Source of the DNA: Ampelocalamus luodianensis
Taxonomy: Eukaryota > Streptophyta > Magnoliopsida > Poales > Poaceae
Length of the DNA: 64,000 bases
Assembly (NCBI GenBank): GCA_036346255.1
Contig: CM070629.1
Location: forward strand, 49,474,916 to 49,538,915
Direction: 5' to 3'
Below, piece by piece: positions 11,323 through 21,788 of this stretch. Made by a program: the position numbers and the translations under genes. The notes under the pieces were generated by a model. It was not told the DNA's origin. It made no database searches and was given only the letters and a program-made list of their open reading frames with translations. How positions within the stretch are numbered: the first letter of the stretch is position 1; each line of letters starts with the position of its first letter.

Positions 11323-12409
11323 CAAGTCTGGTGGTTCTAACAAGTAGATGGATGTAATATTTAGACTTTGTAAATAAGACTTACCTTTTATCATCAATGA
11401 AGTTCTTATTTTGTCTTATCAATGTCATTAAATACTCATATATTTCTTAGCCCCCGACTGCTTATATTAGTAAATGAACTTTACTAAAAAAGCAGTAGAC
11501 CAAGAAAATGAGTAATAACCACGACCATGGTATATGTGCTGATAATGTTTGTAAAAATGATCTAGTGAAAACTAGGAAATCATGTGGTCGGAACGAGTAT
11601 ATGAGTTCGACTAGTTTAGATCTTGTGCATTATCGGATCACTGTGAGATACCATATATAGTCGGAAGATATAACAAGACTTGCTTTGATGATAAGAAAGT
11701 ATGCAAAAAATATATGCAAATAAGAAAGAAAACAATAAGTATCTTTATTTATATAAATTATCCGTAACTGGTCGTAATGAATTCCAAGAATTGAAGATAT
11801 GGAAAATATTTCGCAAAACGTGCTCATGCTCAGGTCCGACTGGCAGCGAGGATCGTAAGGAAAGGACCGTCGCTAGGAAGCTCCTTCCAGTGGGCAGGAC
11901 CACGTGTAGAGAGGAGAGACTTCGACTAGGAGGCTTTCCGTGTCCCGACCAGTAGCCAGATAAGAGTAGAACAAAATGTTGAAATAAAGAAGGATAATCT
12001 TCAAATTCTTGAGGAAAAACAAAACCATATAAATTGTCTGTATTTTTGCTCCTTTTATTTGTATGCTTCTTTGAGGAAAGAGTATGTGGTCACGCGTGGG
12101 AATCATTGAAGCAATGATCACGACTAGGACCGGTTTGATGTTTGACAATTAAGTCACAACCAATGAGTAATGGATACCCCTCTTGGTGTTTTTTAAAGGG
12201 ATATCGGAGAGAATGAGTGTCTTCTCCGACCAATGTAAACGATAATGATATGTGACCAAAAAGTAATAGATAATAGCTATAAACAATTACACTTATCTTG
12301 AAAAGAGAATGCATCTTTATTAAAACATGAAATGAAATGAATATAAAAAATTATACAAAGAACTTAAGCAATAGATTAATATTCCAAGAATTAGACAAAA
12401 TTTGCCTGT
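11323..12409. other. Element T non-coding stretch between antisense gene and integrase
   Basis: AT-rich and without a convincing ORF. Positions 11340-11430 look like the 3' UTR of the antisense gene (AATAAG-like and T-rich signals). A long imperfect stem-loop lies at 11457-11496. The interval 11800-11960 is GC-richer. The end near 12310-12360 (minus strand) would be the 3' UTR of pol. Nothing further recognised. Confidence 0.6.
11457..11496. terminator. Stem-loop between convergent genes of element T
   Basis: The arms are ACTGCTT...TTAGTAAA and TTTACTAA...AAGCAGT around the loop TGAAC, with a small internal bulge. The position, after the antisense gene and facing pol, suggests a transcript-end or RNA-stability role. 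This is a structural observation only. Confidence 0.4.
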
Positions 12410-13620
12410 CTGACCTAGCTAATCGTACCGAACCTAGTCGGGTGACTTCGACCACAGTGTATGGACCTTCCCACTTGGGTGAAAGTTTGTTGCGATTTCT
12501 TTGGGCTCAATTTTTCCGAGAACGGATCACCTCTGGCGAGGCGCGAGGTTACACCTTACGACTGTGGTACCTACGCATGGCTTGTTGGTAGATTGCTGAT
12601 CATATCAAGGCTTGATTTCGTCGCTCTTCAAGGAAATTGATGTCATCAAGTCGTCGTTCATGCTGATCGTTTTCGTTAAAACAATCAGTCCGAGCAGAAC
12701 CAATTTTTAATTCTAGAGGAAGCATGGCTTCAGCCCCATAAACCAAAAATAATGGTGTTTCACTGGTTGCACGACTAGTCGTGGTACGAATGGCCCATAA
12801 TACAGAAGGAAGTTCTTGAACCCAAGTCCCTGACCGTGTGATTAACTGGTCGAAAACACGTCGTTTGATTCCTTACATTATGATACTATTGGCGTACTCA
12901 ATTGCTCCATTGCTCCGCTGATGGGTGATAGAAGCGTAATGTACCTTGATACCTAGGTCATCACAGAATTCCTGGAAATTACTACTTGAGAACTGGGTAC
13001 TGTTATCCGTGATTATACGACTAGGCATACCAAATCGTGTGATCACATTTTTTATGAGAAACCTCTTGGCGGCCTCAGTTGTTGTTTTGACAATTGGCTT
13101 GGCTTCAATCCATTTAGTGAACATGTCAATCATGACGAAAAGGAACTCAAAGCCCCCGAGTGCTCTTGGGGAAGGTCCCAGAATGTCTAGTCCCCAGGTT
13201 GCAAAAGGCCAAGAAAGAGGAATTGTTTGCAAAGCTTGGGGCGACTAATGTACTTGTCGGCTATGAAACAGACATTGTACGCACTTCGTCACGAGCTCTT
13301 TTGCATCATGAAGGGCAATTGGCCAGTAGTATCTTTGCTGAAGGCTTTATCGACCAGTTATTTAGGAATGATGTACTCCACAGGCTCCTCCATGAATTTT
13401 AGTTAGCAACTTAATGCCATCCGGTTGAGATAAGCATTTCATCAACACTCCATGAGATCCTCGCTTATACAAGGTACTTTGAATAAGAGTGTATGATTTG
13501 GCTTTTCGAGCTATACAATCAGCCTTTACATCATCTTCTGAAATGAGGTCATGCTGAAGATAATTGTAGATCGATGTCATCTAATCTCTACTTTGATCGT
13601 GATGGCGCCAACCATCATCG
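12410..13620 (-). pseudogene. pol: Element T integrase
   Basis: The upstream part (13362-13580) carries the N-terminal region with a degraded His-His zinc motif. The core (12873-13232) has Asp16 (GLDILG), Asp76 (TDNSTQF) and Glu112 (NGAIE) of that frame, with 35 residues between the last two: a full DD35E triad. The C-terminal tail near 12420-12500 reads PKWEGPYTVVEV in another frame, the GPY-type end typical of Gypsy integrase. At least two frame changes separate these pieces, and a stop lies after the core. Tat integrases have no chromodomain, and none is seen. Inactive as it stands. Confidence 0.88.
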
Positions 13621-14134
13621 ACCTATGGAGTATCCATATTTACAGAATCGAGGTTTGTGATCTCCTTGTGAACATCTATGTCCTCGGAAGGCTTGACCAC
13701 TGAGGGTGAATCGAGTTGCTCGAGAAAAACTCTGGGCGAGACGGATGTCTTGGTAGAAGCCATCCGTGCCAACTCATCTGCCAAAAAGTTTTCCTTTCTA
13801 GGAATATGTTGGATCTGAAAATTGAAGAAATGCTTTTCGAGTTTTCGTACTTCCGCCATATATGATGACATCTTGGTACTAGAGCATTGATACTCTTTTC
13901 TTACTTGATTCGCTACTAGTTGAGAATCGCCTTTCACTAGTAATCTGCGAATCCCGAGCGAACGAGCTGCTCGAAGTCCTGCCACCAAACCTTCATATTC
14001 TACCACATTGTTAGTAGTAGGAAAGTTTAACTGAATGGCGTATTTTATGTGTTCGCCAGTAGGGGAAATTAAGATGACTCCAGCCCCCGAGCCTTTGAAC
14101 ATCCTAGAACCGTCAAAGTACTTTGTCCACTCGC
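13621..14134 (-). pseudogene. pol: Element T second RNase H (archaeal-type, aRNH)
   Basis: The segment begins YFDGSRMFKGSGAGVIL (the first catalytic Asp in FDGS) and continues with a VEYEGLVAGLRAA helix (catalytic Glu), KGDSQLV (Asp) and ADELARMAS (final Asp/Glu region). This is the archaeal-type RNase H that plant Tat elements acquired in addition to the normal Gypsy RNase H. It lies between the first RNase H and integrase, as known for this lineage. The domain is open across about 160 codons and all key acidic residues are visible. Its proposed role in the family is better removal of RNA during reverse transcription. Confidence 0.85.
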
Positions 14135-14545
14135 CGTGGTGTTCGTACTCGGGCCCTTGGGTGGGTTCAGGGTTTGTTCATTCGGCAATGAATTCTGCTA
14201 TTGCCTGGGACTTGATTGCTATTCGTGAGATGAAATGGAGGTCAACCGTTCATTTTTCTATTCATCCTGGTAACTCCCTGTTTCCAAGGACTTGACCAAG
14301 GGGATACCCAGTTGGTACGACCACTTTATGGGCCTAAAAATAATGCCTTAGTTTCATTGAAGCCATAAGGAGACCATAGAGCAATTTTTGTACCTGTGGA
14401 TACCTTTCCTTTGGTCAATGTAAGACTTCGCTTACGTAATATATCGGCCATTGGACGTTGTCACATTCTATGACCAGCAGACAACTGACTGTTTGTGGCG
14501 TTGCAACCATGTAAATCAACAGTGTCTCTCCGGATCTTGGAGAAA
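14135..14545 (-). pseudogene. pol: Element T first RNase H and linker, decayed
   Basis: This lies between the RT and the aRNH, where the normal Gypsy RNase H belongs. Only short fragments are readable and no catalytic residue can be assigned. The adjoining frame breaks at about 14546 within the RT-RNase H connection. The assignment is by position and by the intact neighbours. Confidence 0.55.
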
Positions 14546-15062
14546 CTAATATTGGGCGATTCGTAAGGTACCTTTAAGTTCTTCAAAGGCGCCGTTTGCC
14601 TCTTTAGTCCATTCAAAACTTTCATGTTTCTGGAGAAGCTTAAAGAAAGGTAATTCTTTTTCTCCTAACCATTCTATGAAACGACTTAGCGCTGCCATGC
14701 AACCGATTAGTTTTTGAACTTCCTTCTTTGTGGTCGGAGGGCGCATCTGATCGATGGCCGTGATTTTTGCTGGGTTTGCTTCAATGCCTCTAGCTGAAAC
14801 CAGAAACCCAAGAAGCTTACCAAAAGAAACTCCGAACACACACTTCTCTGGATTTAACTTAAGATTATGGCGTCTTAAGTTTTTGAAAGTCTTATGTAAA
14901 TGTGGAATGTGATCGCCAGTATTGATGCTTTTTACAACCAGATCATTAACGTAGGCTTCTAGATTCCGACTTATCTGCGGACTAAAGGTTTTTTGTATCA
15001 ACCTTTGGAATATTGCACCAGCATTTTTGAGACCAAATAGCATCTTTACATAAGAGTAAGTA
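14546..15062 (-). pseudogene. pol: Element T reverse transcriptase, C-terminal half
   Basis: Starts at the C insertion point. It reads YSYVKMLFGLKNAGAIFQRL, the conserved RT fingers/palm motif, then the polymerase box YVND (14942-14953) in place of YxDD. One catalytic aspartate is now Asn, a G-to-A change. Downstream are the thumb and connection motifs LGFLVSARGIEANPAKI and the WTKEANGAFEELK segment leading to RNase H. The first half of the same domain is at 59670-59905, 44 kb away, because C sits inside this codon region. Not functional. Confidence 0.9.
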
Positions 15063-15730
15063 TGTAACACCCCAGCCCAACATGAGTCTGAAATGCTACT
15101 AAACTATCACTATAACTATTAAAACTAAGACATTTCTCTAAAATCCGGCAAAACCTCCTTTGTATAGATGGCTATACCGGGGGTTCAAACAGTTTAATAT
15201 AGCATCAATCAACACTCAAATCATCCAATTTAACGAATCATCAAAGGACATCCAGGATATGCTAAGCAGGGCATCCATAATCTTCTAATCAAATGTATTA
15301 CATATTATTGGGACTCTACTAAACCAATAATTTCAACATCTCAATAAACCATCAACCAAACGTTCTAATCCATCAACGAGAATTAAATGAACTCAATCAA
15401 TGAATGAATAAGAACATAAATGGATCATCTATGACCACAATTAAAACATCCACCACGAAGCATGGTCACAATCTGAATCTAGAGCAATTATCAAGAATAT
15501 GATTTGTAGATAAAAAGACTAGATTATTCATTGTGGTTAGTGATTATGTGACGTGCACCAACTCTACCCCTTCCCATGCATGTCGCTGCCTCGAGAGGTA
15601 CCTAGCAAGCACAACACAACAAGTGTGAGTCCACGACTCAGCAAAGTGCAATAACAAATCAAACAATAACATCATATGTAGTCAAAGGGAGTAAACAATT
15701 TCATCCTGAATAATAGCATTATATACCATA
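15063..15730 (-). repeat. Element C left (3') LTR, distal part
   Basis: Starts TGTAACACCCCAGCCC and is nearly identical to 52086-52745 of the right LTR. It ends at CCATA (15726-15730), the target site of B. The LTR resumes at 37837. No coding sequence. Confidence 0.92.
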
Positions 15731-17299
15731 TGTAACACCCCATGACCCACATTACCCTGGAATGCTACTAAACCACTCAGCTAGCCAGAAATTTCAAGAT
15801 AATTTAATCTGGCAAAATTTCTAGACATGAAGCAATAAGCGGAAGCATAAACAACTAAGGGAACAAAGAAAACGATAACAAGTTCAATAATTAAAACAAC
15901 CTCTAGCAGATTAATCAAAGAAATAGTTCACAAGTCCATCATTATTAAATAAAATATTCATCCTCGAATAGCTAAGCATTTGACTAGAATTTCATCGACT
16001 TTATTACAACATGAGTTGATGAACCAAGTGCATTATTGTGGTGCCGCTCTACCCAACCCATGAATGCTCAACAATCACCTGTAGGGGGGAAAAACAAGGG
16101 TGAGATAAAAATCTCAGCAAGCAAACTATTTAACAGGCTATTCAGACTACAAACAAATATACAACATCATTACAGTATCCACAAGTCCACATCCATAATG
16201 TGCATCCACATTCACTACAAGTTAATTAAACTACAAAGATATTAAGCATCAATATCCATTTCCCATAATGATCACAATTATAGCCTCAACCATATTTACT
16301 ACCATCAATAGTAAAATATTAGCAAATGAGTCTTGATTAACTTATTCATATTATTGACCACTACCACTACCAATGACAATAAAGTATTAACAAGTTTTAC
16401 CTCATCTCTTTACTATTTCTCGCATCCACAACTGCTATCAACAATTACCACAAGGGAGTAGAATCTCAAGCCACAATCACAACCACTACCATTCCACAAG
16501 GGATGAACCCCAATCCACGACCATAGCCACCTTCCTCACACCACAAGTGACTCTCATGAGCCAATTCCACATTACAACTATAAAGTTGCAGTTGTTTGTA
16601 ACATAACTTCACCTCAATATCTTGCATAAGTATGCAAATGATCTTTCCACAATGTAATGCATATGTATGCTATGCTCCATTGCACCTTTACCCAACAAGG
16701 TAAAGGTATGGATCGTCTACTGCAATGCACGATGTTGTACCAGACTGATTCTGGCTAAAAGCGGCGACATCCACAATGCAAATGTCATGATATGTCATGA
16801 ATGATATGATAATCATAAACCACAAGAATTTAACCACGAAGGTCAACAACATACTCATCATGAATATTTTCTCATAATCCACATGTGTCTCAATAAGCAT
16901 AATACCATTGTGTCATAAGACCATTACCACATAACCCACACCCGATTCACCAAGATCAAAATCAATCGATCTAAATGGAACTCTACCACATAGACCACAA
17001 CATGATCATCATGAATATAACCACAAGGAATTATCAATATGTCCACCTTGAGTTTATTTTCATATTCCGCATTTGGCTCATTAAGCAAATTACCACATGA
17101 CTACCAACAACTCTTCCAACGCATGGCAAAAATGAATATTAATTTGCTACCACGACGCAACCACGGAATATAACTTCAAGTTATGAAAAACATGTATATT
17201 GCAAGTAGTAAGAATAACGAGTTAAACCGTAGCACAACCGCTACATTTACTTGCCTTCCACGATGCGACGCGTTAGCCGGCAAAGATGAAACTCCTAAA

Positions 17300-18060
17300 C
17301 CCGAGGCTTCACCTCCTAAACAAGTAAAATAACTTCAATAAGGACATAATATACCCAGCGCTACTAATCGGCGTTCTACACCGCTTCCCTGATGACTCAA
17401 GTCGAGTTTACAAAGCTGAAACTGAAAAACAACGTTTCCTGCCATATACCGTTTCTGGACAGCAGCACGGTAATTGACATAACTCATGGACTGGAAGTCG
17501 AAAAGAGGTAAACCCAATTTCTGTAGATTCTTAACTGACTAGACTACAATACTCTAGTTGACACGATAATCCAAATCGGCCAAAATAAAAGTCTAACCAT
17601 TGTCTGAACTTCCAGTACAGAAACTGCCTACACGTTCGAACAGCAAAACTAAAATGACCATAACTTTTAATAGGTAACTCCGAATTGATCGTTCTTTATC
17701 AATCTGAAAAGGTTATCAAATTATCTACCATAACCTAGTTGTGTGAACTTTCTGATTCTACCAATTTCCCTTTCATATTTTAGGAAATATCCAGACAGAT
17801 TCTTCTCGTCATATTTCTGGCAGCAGATACTAAATCGACCATAACTTTTGACTCAGACCTCGGAATTGAGTGATCTTCGTGGCTACTGAAAGATAACGAC
17901 AGATCCCACATAACTCTAGGAGATGGAATCTTAAAATTCAGCTTCTAAATACACGAAATCACCCACGCAAGGTATTGGACAGAATCGAATCTTCTGCAGC
18001 CAAACTTTTATCCAACAATTCTAATCGGTTTCGCATCTACTACGGATCAAATAGCGGGGA
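17300..18060 (-). repeat. Degenerate ~181-bp tandem repeat in B left LTR
   Basis: The anchor motif (minus strand AAAAGTTATG or ATGAGTTATG) recurs at 17479, 17659 and 17840, spacings of 180 and 181. Each unit also carries CTAG(A)GTTAT-like, TTTCAG and TCAATTC-like blocks. The same array is in the B right LTR (23537, 23718, 23899). Confidence 0.75.
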
Positions 18061-18118
18061 AGGAATCTAGTTACCCCTTGTAGAGCCGCTTGCTTGCTGA
18101 ACCAATCCCCACGCGAGT

Positions 18119-18172
18119 CCTTCTTTTCCTTTTCCTCCTTCTTCTCCTTCTTCTCCTTCTTCTCTTTTTCCA
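18119..18172. repeat. CTT/TCC-rich microsatellite in B left LTR
   Basis: Repeated CTCCTTCTT units, also present at 24178-24228 in the right LTR; F has a related GAA run at 63273-63297. Low-complexity; the ORFs across it are artefacts. Confidence 0.8.
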
Positions 18173-18647
18173 TCTTGCGCAAAGGGGCAGCAATCTGGGC
18201 AGAGGGGAGGCGCAAGGAGCAGCAACCTGGGCAGAGGGGAGGCGCAAGGAGGAGGTGTGGCGGCTTGGGGGAAAACAGGGGGAAGGAGGGAGGGTCGGCC
18301 AAGGGTAAGGGGGGGGCTAGGGCAAGAAAAAAGGGGGGTGTGGCCACCCCTTGGGCCCCCTTGGCCCAAGGTGGCAAGCCCACCCTCCCTAACAGTTTTT
18401 TTTATTTAACAGCTATTTAGTTGTTTAATTCAACCTAAAGCTGACTCACAATTTTAATAATTTTTCTTTCTTTCTTTCCCGCGATAAATTGATTAACCGG
18501 CGACTCTGCGTTACCACTTATAAAAATTAAAACCTACGCCGAACCAACGATCTGGGTATTACATTCTTCCCACCTTAAAAGGATTCGCCCTCGAATCCAA
18601 CTCTTCAGACTACAAAGAAAAGAACAACAAGAAAAGAGCAACCCAAA

Positions 18648-18869
18648 CTAGGAGTACTCACCAGCCTCGAAGAGCTCGGGGTACTTCTTTCGCAAAAGAT
18701 CCTCCAGCTCCCACGTAGCTTCTTTCTCAGACTGATTCGTCCAAAGGACCTTCACATACTTGATGGTCTTATTCCTCAAGACCCGCTCCGACGTATCCAA
18801 CACCCCACATAAGCACACCACACCACATAAGCTAAGAGTGAAAATCACTCGACAGACCAAAACAATCAA
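18648..18869 (-). pseudogene. pol: Element B chromodomain remnant (pol C-terminus)
   Basis: The minus strand reads TIKYVKVLWTNQSEKEATWE followed by LEDLLRKKYPELF, the C-terminal chromodomain of Tekay-type integrase, which binds histone marks and directs insertion to heterochromatin. It runs from about 18799 to the stop near 18648; the residues before it are unrelated. It sits just upstream of the PPT as in the autonomous relative J (33400-33564). Nothing of integrase core, RT or gag is left. Confidence 0.85.
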
Positions 18870-21774
18870 TTTCTTTTCCTAACTGGAAAAGACTACGCCT
18901 CAACATAAGTCAACTCAATTTGCAAATGGACTCTGCCATAAACACACAACATAAACAAGAATCAAGAGAGCATCTCACTACTTGACATAACAATAATTTC
19001 CCAATTCATTTCTTTTAATAATTTAACTTCCTTGAACCAAGGATTTTCAAATCATTGCCCAACACACCAACTCATTTATCTCAAGTTGGCCACCTCAACA
19101 ATTAGCTCAATTGAGTACATCATCTACACCATTGTAGATAGACTCTCTGGCCCATAAATCATACTCTAGCCAAAACCATGACCAACAGAATTATTTTGAC
19201 AAATAATTCCTAACGCACTTCAGTCCCTTAAGGATAACAACTCGGCATTCATATCACACCCACACATACTCAATTACTGCACCTCAAGGATGCTATCCTC
19301 GATCATCACACTATTTGGATTCCACTCGATCCACTATTCCAACACGAGACACCGGGCCTCTAAAAAAATTCTAGCATAACGAAGGTGAAGCCCAAACTCA
19401 CTTCCAAGTTCTTACAACCAACTTCCCATATAAGATAGGGAAAACCTCAGGTGAACGCCCTACTATACCACAATTAACAAACACTCATTTCTTAACATCA
19501 ATAAATCGCTTGGCTCTAAGATAAACATTCTATTTAAAACATACCCTTCCCAAGGATTATTCCATGAAAATAATATATCATCCATTATATCTTAAATATT
19601 GTGATATTTAAGACTCCCACAAAACATCACTACACTACCACTATTAAGTTGTCATCACGCAACAAAAGTCTTCGCAACCCACAACAATTACCATGTTCTT
19701 AGAAGAAGAGGTAAGAAGAAATAAATTCCAGCATACAGAAAAATTGCTATTATTCACAGTGCCAAAAGACCAAGGGGAAAAAATAGATAGCATTGAGGTT
19801 GGAAAACACAAGATAGATCATCTGTACCTCAAATACTTATAGTACAACTTTTTCTTTCAATAAGAAACAATTTTTCTTTTATAACAGCATCCCGCCAATT
19901 CCAACAAAGGATGCTTGAAGACCACAACACGAGATTCAGATAAAAACCAAAAAGATCATTCAACATGTCGCTTTACTCAAAGCAACCTCGGCTATCACAC
20001 AAGTCATAAGGTCCAAAAAGATTCCAACCGTAAATCTCACACCCTTCAATTCAATTAGTATTATGGAATTAACAAATTCCTTTATTTTTAAAACATTCAA
20101 CACCATAATCACAACTACATGCTATGGATTGTATTCACAACAAGATAAAACATTCTTTGCAAAAAAAAACATCATATCATCTCACTCCTTCATATTTTTC
20201 CAAAAGGAACACCATAAATCACTTCATCATGTTCTTATTATCCAAATAAGATTCCAACTACTTAATCTAGTTAAACCTAGTGCATAAGCCATCATATTAA
20301 AACAAACTCTTTAACAAGATGATATTAGAACATAACAACCTCACAAAACATGCTAGTATGAATCTCTTATTAGATTTCATACATTTATCTCGTACTGATG
20401 CTCAACTCTAGTTTAGCAAAAAGTAATTACACTCTAGCCATTCTTTGTCAATAATTGATTATTAATTTTTCATCAGATAGCATTAATGATCCTATCTCTA
20501 ATTTGCAATCACAAAGACAATAAAGACACAGATTCAATACTCCACCTTATGTTAAGATATTAAAATAAAATAACTTTAAACATCAATAATACCAGACTTT
20601 ATAAGACAAGATTCCACAAGTCAATACATCACCTTCATCCATTTCGTATACATGTTTCAACAATTTAGCATGGTAAAAGTTACATAAATTTAACATTGTA
20701 CATGCTCATCAAGTATGTAAAGAGAGAACATTTTAAAGGTTAATCTTATTAAGGTAATATTCCAACACCTCCTTACTTGACCATCCTGAATGGTCAGATT
20801 AATTACTTAAGATCGATCAATCCAATCTATCCAACAAGTTGGGAAAATTAAACAACTACAATAGTCAAAACAATTGTTTTTCATATTCCTTAATAAATGC
20901 ATGAGTTCTACACATGTATCGCTAAATTCTTAGCCACAAATCTTCAAGAAACTACAACAGGACAACATCATATTCATCAACTTCACTACTAAGGATGTTA
21001 GTAGAAATTAATGATGTACCACGCTAACTTTTCAACTTGATAATTCACAATCTATCAATTATTTACATAACTTCCACCTACTACTTAAACACAACAAAAC
21101 ATCACAAAGGGGTTTTAACACTCCTTCTAGAGAAAACAAACTTCAAAACAAATGCATAGAGCCAATGCTTCCACAAGTTAATGAACTTCCCACATAAAGC
21201 TTTGATTCTCTCTCAAAATATCAAACGAAATACAAGAGTCATGTTTTCCAGCAAGAAAAAAAAGGAACAACACGGAAAATACTAGTCTCTCAAAAGCACT
21301 TGCTCACGGCGGTCAAACAACCCATCAATCGAAAGAAACAATACTTGGTCTCAAGAACAATTGGAGGCCTATTGACACCCAACAAGCGCAATAAACAACT
21401 AACCCGAGATAAAATCATTAACTGCAATAGGCCAAGAATCGGCCAACATCAATTCAAGGAGGATAACACTTTTTTAAGAAACTTACCCATGACATCCGCA
21501 ACTAAGTTACGCGAGGTAATCGCATCAATATCCCGCACCACGAACGGGTATAAGCTGGCAATGCCCAAGGCAACAACGCAAACCCTACCTCTTATCGTTG
21601 ACTATCCTCACTCATAGCGATCATAGAATCAACACATAAACATACAAGATTATCTCATAGCATGAATAATCAATAAAACATGTCAAAGCATGAATGCAAT
21701 GCTTGACCCATCCCATCCTACTGTGCACCAGTGTGTCACTTTAATATTTTTAATTACCACAGACCTAAAACCTG

Positions 21775-21787
21775 GCTCTGATACCAA
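21775..21787 (-). other. Element B primer-binding site
   Basis: The minus strand reads TTGGTATCAGAGC one base after the 5' LTR end: a site for initiator Met-tRNA priming. It is identical in elements C, G and J. Confidence 0.92.
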
Positions 21788-21788
21788 C

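Larger units (their letters stand above)
15731..18563 (-). repeat. Element B left (3') LTR
   Basis: The minus strand begins TGTAATACCCAGATCG and ends GGGGTGTTACA. It contains the 181-bp-period degenerate repeat (anchor CATAACTTTT at 17479, 17659 and 17840), a (TTC/CTT)-rich microsatellite at 18119-18172, and G-rich runs at 18245-18345. Short ORFs in the GC-rich part have no family signature. Confidence 0.93.
18564..21788 (-). other. Element B interior: AT-rich non-coding, with pol tail
   Basis: After the PPT (next to the LTR at 18564-18582) and a chromodomain remnant (18648-18869) there is about 2.9 kb of AT-rich sequence without any retrotransposon domain. Scattered blocks match the interiors of C and G, for example 20645-20673. 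ORFs such as 20063-20287 and 21300-21617 lack any recognisable motif and I do not call them genes. Confidence 0.8.

Noticed and set aside
11800..11960. GC-richer patch in T non-coding region as a possible exon
   Set aside because: The frame (11701-11955) has no family motif and no clear splice sites.
20063..20287. Small ORFs in B interior (also 21300-21617)
   Set aside because: No motif, no preserved counterpart recognised in C or G; expected by chance.
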